This document shows, piece after piece, positions 8,974-16,450 of a stretch of 38,805 bases of DNA. The position numbers and the translations under genes were made by a program. The number at the start of each line of letters is the position of its first letter. Position 1 is the stretch's first letter. Under the pieces are notes generated by a model, which made no database searches, was not told the origin of the DNA, and saw only the letters and a program-made list of their open reading frames with translations. Origin of the DNA: Saccharospirillaceae bacterium (GTDB taxonomy: Bacteria; Pseudomonadota; Gammaproteobacteria; Pseudomonadales; Natronospirillaceae); NCBI GenBank assembly GCA_007116635.1, contig SKIB01000134.1:1-38805 (forward strand), read 5' to 3'.

Positions 8974-9690
8974 GTTGTTAGCCATTGAGCGCATTAACTC
9001 AAGTACTAGGTTGGGGCTGGTTTTGATGAGGAAGCTAAACTGACTAGCAGGTACAGCAAGTACGGTACAGTGAGTTCGAGCGATAACCGAAGCGGTACGT
9101 TTTTCCTCATTTAAAATAGAAAGAGCCCCAAAGATTTCACCGGCAGTAACCTCTGCTAGGTTGGTGCCATCTCGAATAACCTCTACTGTACCTTCGGCCA
9201 AGGAGTAAACAAAATCAGGATCTGAATCTTGTTCGATGATTGTCTCACCTGGCTTGTAGAATCGATATTCTGGGCTGCTTCTGCCTTGATCTGGGCTGAC
9301 TTCGGCTATTAATAGTGTCTGCAGGCCAGGCCAGGCTTGAAGCAATTCAATCCAAGTGGTTAATAACTCCCCTTGGAGCTGTTCAATTGGCATGGTATAG
9401 ATGTCACAGGAACCTTCTGCGCGAAGAGAGAAATCATTAGGCAGGTTGCAAATTGGGTCGCCTGGTTCCAAGGTTAATAGGTGCTTTGAGCGCCAGTAAA
9501 GGCGTAAAAAACCCGAGTTCAGAACTTTTAAGTCAGCAGGACCGTTGTCATTAAGTTCCAAATACTCGCCAGCCTGACAGCGTACAGCTGTTACCTCTTC
9601 TGGTAACTCAGCCCGTAGGCGGTCAATTAAACGATGTACATAAATTTTATATTCAGCAAAGGCCGGCGTGCTTTCGTATAGTGGTATCAC
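8938..9690 (-). CDS. Cyclic nucleotide-binding-domain protein without DNA-binding domain
   Basis: 250 aa. Residues about 140-235 form a Crp-like beta-barrel: FYKPGETIIEQDSDPDFVYS, then LAEGTVEVIRDG, then AGEIFGALSILNEEKRTASV, where the phosphate-binding cassette of a real cAMP site (GE-x-x-ALL followed by R and S/T) is partly preserved as FGALSILNEEKRTAS. Residues 35-120 look like a second, degenerate barrel. After the cNMP domain the protein ends in one helix, so there is no helix-turn-helix and it is not a Crp/Fnr transcription factor. The start is a GTG with GAGGAT 6 nt upstream. Its 3' end overlaps the YihY-family gene. Related orphan cNMP-domain proteins exist in marine gammaproteobacteria, but their role is unknown; ligand and partner cannot be named. 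Confidence 0.82.
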   Translation of the reverse strand: MIPLYESTPAFAEYKIYVHRLIDRLRAELPEEVTAVRCQAGEYLELNDNGPADLKVLNSGFLRLYWRSKHLLTLEPGDPICNLPNDFSLRAEGSCDIYTMPIEQLQGELLTTWIELLQAWPGLQTLLIAEVSPDQGRSSPEYRFYKPGETIIEQDSDPDFVYSLAEGTVEVIRDGTNLAEVTAGEIFGALSILNEEKRTASVIARTHCTVLAVPASQFSFLIKTSPNLVLELMRSMANNLAVANQRILSQ

Positions 9691-9705
9691 TGATCAATCC
9701 TCAAT

Positions 9706-9733
9706 ATTGTGCCAACTACCATTGTGCCAACTA
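9706..9733. repeat. 15-nt tandem duplication between alkB-like and cNMP-domain genes
   Basis: ATTGTGCCAACTA occurs at 9706-9718 and again at 9721-9733, a perfect 13-nt direct repeat with a 15-nt period. It lies 15 nt before the GTG start of the minus-strand cNMP-domain gene and just beyond the stop of the alkB-like gene. It may be slippage or a pair of regulatory half-sites. Confidence 0.6.
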
Positions 9734-9734
9734 A

Positions 9735-10337
9735 CTAAGTATAGCGCATCCTGAATGTAAGGCTGATGCGTGTTCCTGGGTGGCTGCGTAGCGAACGTTT
9801 AGGCAGAGCATGCAACCAATGCTGTTGCATGGGTGCAGGCATGTATAACAGACTACCATGTTCTAAGCGAATCGAAAAATAGCTTTTTCGGCTTTGCTTT
9901 TCTTTGATCAGTAGATCTCGATCTTGGCCAAGAGATATAATGGCAACATGTGCCTTGGGCCCTAGCTCTGGCTCATCATCGGCATGCCAGCCCATGTGTT
10001 CTTGGCCATTTTGATAACGATTCAGCAAGCAGGAGTTGAATTGTTGTTTAAGGTCTTGCTGAAGCCATTGCTTCAGCTGCTCAAGCTCATTTGGCCAGCC
10101 TTGACTATCAAGCCGCTGATGAGAGTAGGTGTAGGGCGCTTGGTTGTTAGACATCCAGGCTTGTTTTCTGGGGATTTTGTGAGTTTTGCCGAACATCTTT
10201 ACCCAGCCTGACAGCCAGCTGATCTCATGTTCAAGCATTATTTGCAGTTCAGTGGCTTGGGCGGGTTCGAGCCATTTTTGATAATAATGGCAGGGTCCGA
10301 TTAGTTCAGGGAGTCTAGAGTTAGAATTAATTCGCAT
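9735..10337 (-). CDS. AlkB-family 2-oxoglutarate/Fe(II) dioxygenase (ALKBH2/3-like)
   Basis: 200 aa. The family reverses 1-methyladenine and 3-methylcytosine lesions in DNA or RNA by oxidative demethylation. The iron triad is clear: H118 and D120 in GWHADDE, and H176 in the HWLHALPK stretch. R190 and R196 in RISLTFR are the 2-oxoglutarate-binding arginines. The substrate-lid sequence NRYQNGQEHMGWH is that of the ALKBH2/3 subgroup rather than E. coli AlkB itself. The ribosome site before the ATG at 10337 is weak. It stands alone, with no ada or alkA next to it. Another gene in the same direction follows at 9690, only 44 nt downstream, so co-transcription is likely. Confidence 0.92.
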   Translation of the reverse strand: MRINSNSRLPELIGPCHYYQKWLEPAQATELQIMLEHEISWLSGWVKMFGKTHKIPRKQAWMSNNQAPYTYSHQRLDSQGWPNELEQLKQWLQQDLKQQFNSCLLNRYQNGQEHMGWHADDEPELGPKAHVAIISLGQDRDLLIKEKQSRKSYFSIRLEHGSLLYMPAPMQQHWLHALPKRSLRSHPGTRISLTFRMRYT

Positions 10338-10537
10338 TTATTCTGAGTTCGCTGAGGTAGTATGTTTAAAAAATAAACGAACATGAATGAATTAAATTTT
10401 ATTTACGAGCCTATAATGTGTGCTGGTTCAAGTATATTGCACAAACTGCAGGTCATGCCAAGTCATCTGTGCAATCTTGGTTTATAACGATAATGAATGA
10501 AGTTAACACACAGGGCCAAAACGATGAGGAATAGGAC

Positions 10538-11077
10538 ATGACCAAGTTGGTCTGGGCTTTAATTGATAAGCTTACTTTTTTTGCTGCTGCTTTATTAGGG
10601 ATGCAGGTGCCTATGTGGTTGGTGCAATATAAGCAGAGGCTGGGGGGGCAGTTGGACGAAGCAAGTTTGCACCTTTCGCGGTATCAAAGTATTGCTGATA
10701 CTCATACCTCAGGCGACTTAACACAACTCATTAATCAATTTCGTGTTTCAGCAGACCCTGCCACTCGAGATACTGGTCATGTCATTTGGCAACTACATGA
10801 CCGGGTGGAAGATCTGGGTCGGCAAATGGTTGCCTTGGACCAATCGAACATCTTTCAGCAGTTATTGCATCTTGGGCGTTATTTTAATCCCGATTTGGCT
10901 CAGGCGACCCTGCATGACTTTCAGCCTGGCTTGGTGTTGAGTTTAGATGCGCTGTTGTTAGCAATTATGTTTGGTTTGTTTGTGTCAACGGTGCTCTATA
11001 GTGTTCGTATGAGTGGTTCATGGGTATACGATAAGCTAAATTATCGACGTATGCCTTCACGCTTGCGTCGACAATAA
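10538..11077 (+). CDS. DUF2937-family membrane protein
   Basis: 179 aa. One membrane segment lies at the N-terminus (about 10-28) with the GMQVPMWLVQYKQRLGGQLD motif that I associate with the DUF2937 family; a second lies near residues 130-155. The segment between is polar and helical, probably periplasmic or cytoplasmic coil. The family has no assigned function. The start ATG follows GAGGAATAGGAC, a good ribosome site. The 200-nt gap to the divergent alkB-like gene holds a TATAAT at 10412-10417 that could be a -10 element, but no good -35. Confidence 0.72.
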   Translation: MTKLVWALIDKLTFFAAALLGMQVPMWLVQYKQRLGGQLDEASLHLSRYQSIADTHTSGDLTQLINQFRVSADPATRDTGHVIWQLHDRVEDLGRQMVALDQSNIFQQLLHLGRYFNPDLAQATLHDFQPGLVLSLDALLLAIMFGLFVSTVLYSVRMSGSWVYDKLNYRRMPSRLRRQ

Positions 11078-11178
11078 GTGCTTGGTTTCGGGCGGCTCGC
11101 CCCTTGAGGCGTCCAATTCAATCTTCATTTCGTTTGTTTTCTGCTGTCAATGGCCTTGGGTTGCAAATAGTAACCTTG

Positions 11179-11193
11179 TGACAAAATTTGTCA
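11179..11193. promoter_or_regulatory. Perfect palindrome TGACAAA-A-TTTGTCA upstream of small gene
   Basis: TGACAAA (11179-11185) and TTTGTCA (11187-11193) form a perfect 7-1-7 palindrome. The half-site TTTGTCA recurs at 11221-11227, overlapping the -35 hexamer of the proposed promoter. The layout looks like a repressor or activator operator pair, but no regulator can be named. Confidence 0.5.
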
Positions 11194-11221
11194 TTTTCTT
11201 GCCATAATTCTCGTTCAAAGT

Positions 11222-11250
11222 TTGTCATTGTTCACAATTTGTTATAAGAT
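11222..11250 (+). promoter_or_regulatory. Putative sigma-70 promoter of the 63-residue gene
   Basis: TTGTCA at 11222-11227 and TAAGAT at 11245-11250 are separated by 17 nt. The -35 is one base off TTGACA and the -10 matches four of six. Initiation near 11257 would give an approximately 110-nt leader to the ATG at 11366. No other open frame uses it. Confidence 0.5.
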
Positions 11251-11365
11251 GCTGTTCAGATTTTCGACAAAGCATTGAAAAACAATAACAAATCGATGGT
11301 CAAATTGACCAATCGTGAACAAAAGCAATGAATGGGTTAGCCACTAACCAGCTAAGGAGACAGTT

Positions 11366-11557
11366 ATGTTTGATAATCTAATTGAACGCGAAATGGCCAA
11401 TTTGGAAGATCACAAGCTGCATCGCTACAGTGATTGCTCTGAAACCAAGCGCAGCAATAACCATCGTAAGTTAGCCGCTCGTCGCGCCATTGAAGATCAC
11501 CTGGAACACAAGCGCTTGCGCCGTGAGTTTTGGGAGTCTCAGGTTGAAATGATCTAA
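11366..11557 (+). CDS. Small charged protein of unknown function (63 aa)
   Basis: 63 aa, rich in Arg, Lys, Glu and His, with no membrane segment and no cysteine pairs. The second half, KRSNNHRKLAARRAIEDHLE and KRLRREFWESQ, reads as a continuous amphipathic helix. The AARRAIEDHLEHKRLRRE stretch reminds me of the small PA3496-type proteins of pseudomonads, but this is memory of a pattern and not a firm match. Support for a real gene is good: AAGGAGA lies 9 nt before the ATG, a promoter and palindrome lie upstream, and the gene has its own space. Function unknown; nucleic-acid or ribosome binding is only a guess from the charge. Confidence 0.7.
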   Translation: MFDNLIEREMANLEDHKLHRYSDCSETKRSNNHRKLAARRAIEDHLEHKRLRREFWESQVEMI

Positions 11558-11563
11558 TCTTGG

Positions 11564-11602
11564 ACAAGCTAATGACTTGGCCAGTCTAGTCGTTAGACTT
11601 GT
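11564..11602. terminator. Stem-loop between convergent genes (possible terminator)
   Basis: Arms 11564-11576 (ACAAGCTAATGAC) and 11589-11602 pair over 13 bp with one bulge and one G-T pair, around a 12-nt loop. It lies between the stop of the 63-residue gene and the convergent 3' end of the next gene, whose stop falls in the loop. There is no T-run, so function as a Rho-independent terminator is uncertain. Confidence 0.4.
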
Positions 11603-12398
11603 GCTGTTGGATGATCCCTTGATAGCCACTGCGAAAGTCAGCATATTGGCAGCGAAACCCCAAATCCTGTAATTTGCTGCTGTTGATGATTTTGCTGGCT
11701 TTGCCTGATGGTCGGTTGGTGATCTGAGGGCTGCCTAATTGCTGGCTAAAGTATTGATCCAATTCCGATCCCAGCGTTGCCCTGCCGTCATAGCCTATCA
11801 GTAGCCTGGGTAAATCATGCCCATCTAGCCATTGCTGGCTCAACCAGAACAATAGCGCACTGGCGTCCTCGCGATGCATTCTATGACTGTGTTGGTCCAG
11901 GGCAAGCAGGCCTTGTTGCCAGCGCCGGATCAGCCAATCACTGCCGCCATAGAGGCCAGCAAAACGAACAATGCAAACCTGCTGGTGTGCTTGCTGCAGG
12001 CATTGTTCGGCTTGCAGCAGAATTTTGCTGTTGGTGCTCTCTGGCAGGGCTTCAACCTCTTCGTTGACCAAGCCAGTTTGCCCCCAGACGCTGGTGCTGG
12101 ATACCCAAATCAATTGCTTTGCTTGCAGTCTGCCCTGTTTAATGGCTTGTGCAATGCCTTGGGCGCACGCTAGGTAGCTGGCGCGATACTCTTGTTCGCT
12201 GCGGCCATAAGCGCTGATGGTAATCAGGGCAATACTGGCCTCAATTCGCTGCGGCCAAGGTTGGCGCAAATCGAAGTTCAGCAGCCTAGGGTGCTGCTGG
12301 CTACGGGAGATGCCTAGCCAATCCAAATTGGCCTGATCCAATAAGGGGCTTACCCCTTGCAACAACTGGCCATAGCCCATCAGTAATACAGATTTCAT
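11586..12398 (-). CDS. YeeZ-like NAD(P)-binding Rossmann protein (extended SDR / epimerase-like)
   Basis: 270 aa. The N-terminus MKSVLLMGYGQLLQGVSPLL is a beta strand plus nucleotide-binding glycine turn of atypical form. QLIWVSSTSVWGQTGLVNEE (about 108-127) is the usual SDR active-site strand, but the catalytic YxxxK pair is not obvious (the Tyr is replaced around STSVWG), as is common in the YeeZ-like subgroup. VCIVRFAGLYG (about 156-166) is a recognised epimerase-family strand. The substrate is unknown and it may not be an enzyme. The ATG at 12398 follows AAGGAT at 6 nt. The neighbours in both directions are unrelated. Confidence 0.75.
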   Translation of the reverse strand: MKSVLLMGYGQLLQGVSPLLDQANLDWLGISRSQQHPRLLNFDLRQPWPQRIEASIALITISAYGRSEQEYRASYLACAQGIAQAIKQGRLQAKQLIWVSSTSVWGQTGLVNEEVEALPESTNSKILLQAEQCLQQAHQQVCIVRFAGLYGGSDWLIRRWQQGLLALDQHSHRMHREDASALLFWLSQQWLDGHDLPRLLIGYDGRATLGSELDQYFSQQLGSPQITNRPSGKASKIINSSKLQDLGFRCQYADFRSGYQGIIQQHKSND

Positions 12399-12470
12399 GG
12401 TTATCCTTGGTGCCTCAGGGGCTTTGCTTTAAACTATTGGCCTTTATTTTAGGTCAATTAGGGTCGGGCA

Positions 12471-13031
12471 GTGAAAAAACTCTTGGGTTATTCGCTCATA
12501 CTGCTGTTGTTTGCGCTCTTTGTTTGGCGGCAGTGGCCAAGCGCGGATCGCTCTGTACAGTTCGCACATGCACAAGACTTGGATCAGCACCTAAGTCTGG
12601 TGTTTGAAGGTCGAGCCAAGGTGGACCAGTTGGTGCGTGACGATCGGCAATCCACTGCTTTAACCCACAACAGGCGTCAGTTATTTTTGTTGGCTCAGGT
12701 GCTGGTGTTGCCAGAATTAGCCGACCCAGAGGCCAATGAGCAACAGCTTTGGCGCGAAATGGCCAAGATCATCGCCGAGGACGAGCAGGTTTGGCAACAG
12801 TCCGCTCGGTTCGTTGCTGCCCCTAGCATCAGTCAGGCGGTGGCCTATGAGCTGCATCAGCCGGCCGTTAACCCCGGGGAGCGCGAGCGCTGGATGCGGG
12901 TTTGGCTCTGGCCCTATAGCAATCGTATCTATAAGGTGTCTTCGGTGCACGATGGTTCGCAGCAGGCCATTGGCAGGCAGTCAGAGTTTGAAAATTTGCT
13001 GCGTTGGCAGGCGAAAGCCGTGCAAAATTGA
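12471..13031 (+). CDS. Hypothetical membrane-anchored protein (186 aa)
   Basis: I do not recognise this protein. It starts at a GTG (12471) after a weak AGGG. Residues 4-20 (LLGYSLILLLFALFVWR) form a single membrane anchor or uncleaved signal; no lipobox cysteine is present. The remaining 165 residues are polar and rich in Gln, Glu, Arg and Trp, probably periplasmic. There are no cysteines, no repeats and no known motif. It lies 56 nt upstream of mnmG on the same strand, but a TATAAT sits in that gap, so mnmG may have its own promoter. It diverges from the YeeZ-like gene. Confidence 0.6.
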   Translation: MKKLLGYSLILLLFALFVWRQWPSADRSVQFAHAQDLDQHLSLVFEGRAKVDQLVRDDRQSTALTHNRRQLFLLAQVLVLPELADPEANEQQLWREMAKIIAEDEQVWQQSARFVAAPSISQAVAYELHQPAVNPGERERWMRVWLWPYSNRIYKVSSVHDGSQQAIGRQSEFENLLRWQAKAVQN

Positions 13032-13041
13032 TGGCCATGGG

Positions 13042-13047
13042 TATAAT
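13042..13047 (+). promoter_or_regulatory. Possible -10 element of the mnmG promoter
   Basis: A perfect TATAAT lies 41 nt before the mnmG ATG, in the gap after the 12471 gene. No hexamer close to TTGACA is found 16-18 nt upstream, so strength is uncertain. The sequence around it (GGGTATAATAGCC) is G/C-rich downstream, a discriminator type often seen on growth-rate-controlled genes. Confidence 0.45.
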
Positions 13048-13087
13048 AGCCGCCCCAGTGTTGGTTGTTTTTTAGACAGAGGTGCGG

Positions 13088-14974
13088 ATGCAGTTCCCAA
13101 GAGAGTTTGATGTCATTGTCATAGGTGGCGGCCATGCCGGAACCGAAGCGGCCTTGGCCAGTGCGCGCATGGGCGCTGCAACCCTGTTATTAACCCACAA
13201 CATCGAAACCGTGGGTGCCATGTCCTGTAACCCAGCCATTGGCGGCATTGGTAAAAGCCATCTGGTGCGCGAAGTGGATGCCCTGGGCGGTGCCATGGCT
13301 CGAGCTACCGACCTAGGTGGCATTCAGTTTCGCGTGCTCAATTCGCGCAAAGGCCCTGCGGTGCGAGCCACTCGCGCCCAAGCAGACCGTGCCCTGTATC
13401 GCGCCGCCATTCGCCAGATCGTGGAAGCCCAGCCCAACCTCTTTATTTATCAACAGGGTGCCGATGACCTGATTGTCGGGCAGCAGCAGGTGTTGGGTGT
13501 GGTGACCCAAACGGGCATACGCATCCGTGCCAAATCGGTGGTGTTAACCGCTGGCACCTTCTTAGCGGGCAAGATCCATGTTGGCATGGATAATTATCAG
13601 GGCGGTCGCATGGGCGATGCGCCAGCCAATGCTTTGTCGCAGCGTTTACGCGAGCTGAATCTGGCCGTGGGTCGCTTAAAGACCGGCACCCCCGCCCGAA
13701 TCGATCGTCGCACGGTGGATTTTTCGGTGATGGAAGAGCAGTGGGGCGACACCCCTATGCCAGTGATGAGCTTTATGGGGCGAGTGGAAGACCACCCGCA
13801 GCAGGTTTGCTGCTGGATCACCCACACCAATGACAAAACCCATGACATTATCCGCAATAATCTGGATCGCTCGCCCATGTATGCTGGCGAGATCGAGGGT
13901 ATCGGCCCGCGTTACTGCCCCTCCATTGAAGACAAGATCGTGCGCTTTGCCGACAAAGACAGCCACCAGATCTTTGTTGAGCCAGAGGGTCTGACCAGCT
14001 ACGAGCTGTACCCCAATGGCATTTCCACCAGTCTGCCCTTTGATGTGCAGGTGGATTTTATTCACAGCATTCGCGGTTTTGAAAATGCCCACATTACCCG
14101 TCCTGGTTACGCCATTGAATACGACTTTTTTGATCCGCGCGAGCTAACACCCTGGCTGGAAAACAAACAGCTGGCCAACCTGTTTTTTGCTGGCCAGATC
14201 AACGGCACCACAGGCTACGAAGAGGCCGCGGCTCAGGGCTTGCTGGCTGGCGCGAATGCCGCCTTGCGCGCTGCTGACATGCAGCCTTGGTACCCAGGTC
14301 GCGAACAATCCTACATTGGTGTGTTGGTCGATGACCTGATCACCATGGGCACCAAAGAGCCCTACCGCATGTTCACCAGTCGCGCCGAATACCGCCTGCT
14401 GCTGCGAGAAGACAACGCCGATCTGCGCCTGACCGAACAGGGTCGTCAGCTGGGCTTGGTAGGGGATGTTCAGTGGCAGCATTTCTGCCAGAAGCGCGAA
14501 GCCATTGAACTGGAACATCAGCGCCTGGCCACCACCTATATTTCGCCTCTGCATCCGGGCTTAGAGGCCCTTAATGCCAAGTTCGAGCGGCCATTAAGTA
14601 AAGAATCCAGCTTGCTGGACATTCTCAAACGCCCAGAATCCAGTTATCAGGATGTGGCCAACCTTAAGGGCGAGCCGGTGGCCAATGTCACCGAGCTGGT
14701 GGCGGAGCAAATCGAGATCAGTGCTCGCTATCAGGGCTACATTGCTCGCCAGCAGCAAGAAATCGAGCAGCTGAAAAAGCACGAGCAGATGAGCATTCCG
14801 CTCGATTTTGATTACAGCCAGCTGCCCAGCTTGTCGAATGAGATCCGGCAAAAATTACAGCAAGTGCGCCCTGCCACCTTGGCACAGGCCGGTCGTATTC
14901 AGGGTGTTACGCCTGCAGCAGTATCCTTGCTGCTGGTACACCTGAAGAAACATCAGCTTTCAAGGGTCAGCTAA
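13088..14974 (+). CDS. mnmG: tRNA uridine-34 5-carboxymethylaminomethyl modification enzyme, FAD subunit
   Basis: 628 aa. With MnmE (not in this window) it installs the carboxymethylaminomethyl group at C5 of wobble uridine-34 in tRNAs reading split codon boxes. The FAD dinucleotide motif GGGHAG is at residues 13-18; [21 protein letters not shown] and the stretch with [13 protein letters not shown] follow, as in all MnmG. The two functional cysteines are expected in the CCWITHTN and [13 protein letters not shown] segments, both present. The C-terminal helical domain for MnmE and tRNA contact is complete. ATG 13088 is chosen over an in-frame GTG at 13082 because AGAGG lies 5 nt before it. It overlaps rsmG by one base (TAATG). 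Confidence 0.97.
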   Translation: MQFPREFDVIVIGGGHAGTEAALASARMGAATLLLTHNIETVGAMSCNPAIGGIGKSHLVREVDALGGAMARATDLGGIQFRVLNSRKGPAVRATRAQADRALYRAAIRQIVEAQPNLFIYQQGADDLIVGQQQVLGVVTQTGIRIRAKSVVLTAGTFLAGKIHVGMDNYQGGRMGDAPANALSQRLRELNLAVGRLKTGTPARIDRRTVDFSVMEEQWGDTPMPVMSFMGRVEDHPQQVCCWITHTNDKTHDIIRNNLDRSPMYAGEIEGIGPRYCPSIEDKIVRFADKDSHQIFVEPEGLTSYELYPNGISTSLPFDVQVDFIHSIRGFENAHITRPGYAIEYDFFDPRELTPWLENKQLANLFFAGQINGTTGYEEAAAQGLLAGANAALRAADMQPWYPGREQSYIGVLVDDLITMGTKEPYRMFTSRAEYRLLLREDNADLRLTEQGRQLGLVGDVQWQHFCQKREAIELEHQRLATTYISPLHPGLEALNAKFERPLSKESSLLDILKRPESSYQDVANLKGEPVANVTELVAEQIEISARYQGYIARQQQEIEQLKKHEQMSIPLDFDYSQLPSLSNEIRQKLQQVRPATLAQAGRIQGVTPAAVSLLLVHLKKHQLSRVS

Positions 14975-15636
14975 TGCAAACAGTCTCCTTTGTGCAAGAG
15001 GACGCCGAAACCTTATTAAGGCAGGGTGCTGAGCAGCTAGGGCTGGCGCTCAGTAGCGAGCAATTGGCGCAACTGCTGGCCTACCACCAGCTGTTAGTGA
15101 AATGGAATCAGGCCTATAACCTCACCGCGGTGCGCGACCCGCTGGAAATGGTGCGCCGCCATCTGGTCGACAGCCTATCGATCTTGCCCTATCTGCAAGA
15201 CCTGCCAACTGGCAGTCGAGTGCTGGACGTGGGCAGCGGCGGGGGTATGCCCGGGGTGATGATGGCCATTATGCGCCCTGATTTGCAGTTGGCCATGCTC
15301 GACAGCAATGGCAAAAAAACTCGCTTTCTGTCACAGGTTAAACTCAGTTTGGCCTTATCCTTTGAGGTGTTGCATCAGCGCTTAGAGCACTACCAGCCAG
15401 AGCAGGGCTACGACTTAATTAGCTGTCGGGCTTTCTCTAGTCTGCCAGACTTGGTAAATTGGTCGCAGCAATGTTTGCAGCCTGAGGGTGCCTGGTTGGC
15501 GATGAAGGGTCAGGCGCCAAGCGAAGAGCTGGCCAACCTACCCAGTCATGTCGTCTTGGACTGGTTGCAGCCGCTGCAAGTGCCCTATGCCGATGGCGCT
15601 CGTCATCTGGTGCGCTTGGTCTTTGCCAAGGGTTAG
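14974..15636 (+). CDS. rsmG: 16S rRNA (guanine-527-N7)-methyltransferase
   Basis: 220 aa, S-adenosylmethionine-dependent. It methylates N7 of G527 in the 530 loop of 16S rRNA; loss is known to give low-level streptomycin resistance. Visible are the N-terminal KWNQAYNLTAVRDPLEMVRRH motif (cited in two halves in the family) and the SAM-binding loop VLDVGSGGGMPGV (about 75-87), then the catalytic-domain strand YDLISCRAFSSL. Length is as in the family. It is translationally coupled to mnmG through a TAATG overlap, the usual arrangement, and is followed at 23 nt by parA. Confidence 0.97.
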   Translation: MQTVSFVQEDAETLLRQGAEQLGLALSSEQLAQLLAYHQLLVKWNQAYNLTAVRDPLEMVRRHLVDSLSILPYLQDLPTGSRVLDVGSGGGMPGVMMAIMRPDLQLAMLDSNGKKTRFLSQVKLSLALSFEVLHQRLEHYQPEQGYDLISCRAFSSLPDLVNWSQQCLQPEGAWLAMKGQAPSEELANLPSHVVLDWLQPLQVPYADGARHLVRLVFAKG

Positions 15637-15659
15637 AACATTTTTTATGAGGAATCATC

Positions 15660-16436
15660 GTGGCTAAAACCATTGCCGTTACCAATCAAAAAGGCGGCGT
15701 CGGCAAGACAACCACGGCCATCAATCTGGCGGCATCGCTGGTGGCCGCTAAGCGTCGTGTCCTGTTGTTGGACCTGGATCCTCAGGGCAATGCCACCATG
15801 GGCAGTGGTGTGGCCAAGGATGAGGTGGATCAGTCATCTTATGAGCTGTTAATCACGGATGTTAGCGCCAAAGACTGTAAGCTGGTGTGCCAAGAGTCCG
15901 GCTATGATTTGATCGGTGCCAATAGCGACCTAACCGCGGCCGAGGTCGAGCTGATTCAGGTCATTGGCCGCGAGCAACGCCTAAAGTTGAAGTTATCATT
16001 GGTGCAGTCAGATTACGATTTCATTATTATTGATTGCCCTCCTTCATTGAACCTGTTGACTGTGAATGCCATGACTGCCGCCGATTCGGTGTTGATTCCG
16101 GTGCAGTGCGAATACTATGCCTTGGAGGGCTTGGCCTCCTTAATGGAGACCATCAAGCAGATTCAGCAAATGGTCAACCCACAGTTGGTGATTGAAGGTA
16201 TTTTGCGCACCATGTTTGATGCTCGAAACAGTCTGGCCATTGATGTGTCACGTGAACTGAAAAGCCACTTTGGCGATCAGGTGTTTCGTACCGTTATACC
16301 GCGCAATGTACGTTTGGCCGAGGCCCCTAGTCATGGCTTGCCGGTGTTGCATTATGATCGCAGTTCTAAGGGTGCATTGGCCTATTTGGCCTTGGCGGGT
16401 GAGTTAATTCGACGTTGCGCCAAGGTTACAGCCTAG
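15660..16436 (+). CDS. parA: Chromosome partitioning ATPase ParA (Soj)
   Basis: 258 aa. A deviant Walker ATPase that binds DNA without sequence specificity and drives segregation of ParB-parS complexes. The deviant Walker A is KGGVGKTTT (about 11-19), with the signature lysine K11 and K16; the Walker A' strand gives DLDPQGNATMG (about 38-48) and Walker B is IIIDCPPSLNLLT (about 122-134). There is no N-terminal helix-turn-helix, so it is the chromosomal type, not a plasmid type Ia. The start is a GTG at 15660 with GAGGAA at a suitable distance. It forms an operon with parB (gap 14 nt). A parS-like 16-mer lies inside it at 16244. Confidence 0.96.
   Translation: MAKTIAVTNQKGGVGKTTTAINLAASLVAAKRRVLLLDLDPQGNATMGSGVAKDEVDQSSYELLITDVSAKDCKLVCQESGYDLIGANSDLTAAEVELIQVIGREQRLKLKLSLVQSDYDFIIIDCPPSLNLLTVNAMTAADSVLIPVQCEYYALEGLASLMETIKQIQQMVNPQLVIEGILRTMFDARNSLAIDVSRELKSHFGDQVFRTVIPRNVRLAEAPSHGLPVLHYDRSSKGALAYLALAGELIRRCAKVTA
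16244..16259. promoter_or_regulatory. parS-like site within parA (degenerate)
   Basis: TGTGTCACGTGAACTG matches the conserved bacterial parS 16-mer TGTTTCACGTGAAACA at 12 of 16 positions, including the perfect 8-bp core TCACGTGA. In other bacteria parS sites occur inside or near parAB close to the origin. No better copy was found by eye in the rest of the window. A degenerate right half makes binding uncertain. Confidence 0.35.
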
Positions 16437-16450
16437 TTTAAGGATTGGAA

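Noticed and set aside
8938-9690. Crp/Fnr transcription regulator
   Set aside because: The cNMP domain is followed by only one helix, with no helix-turn-helix.
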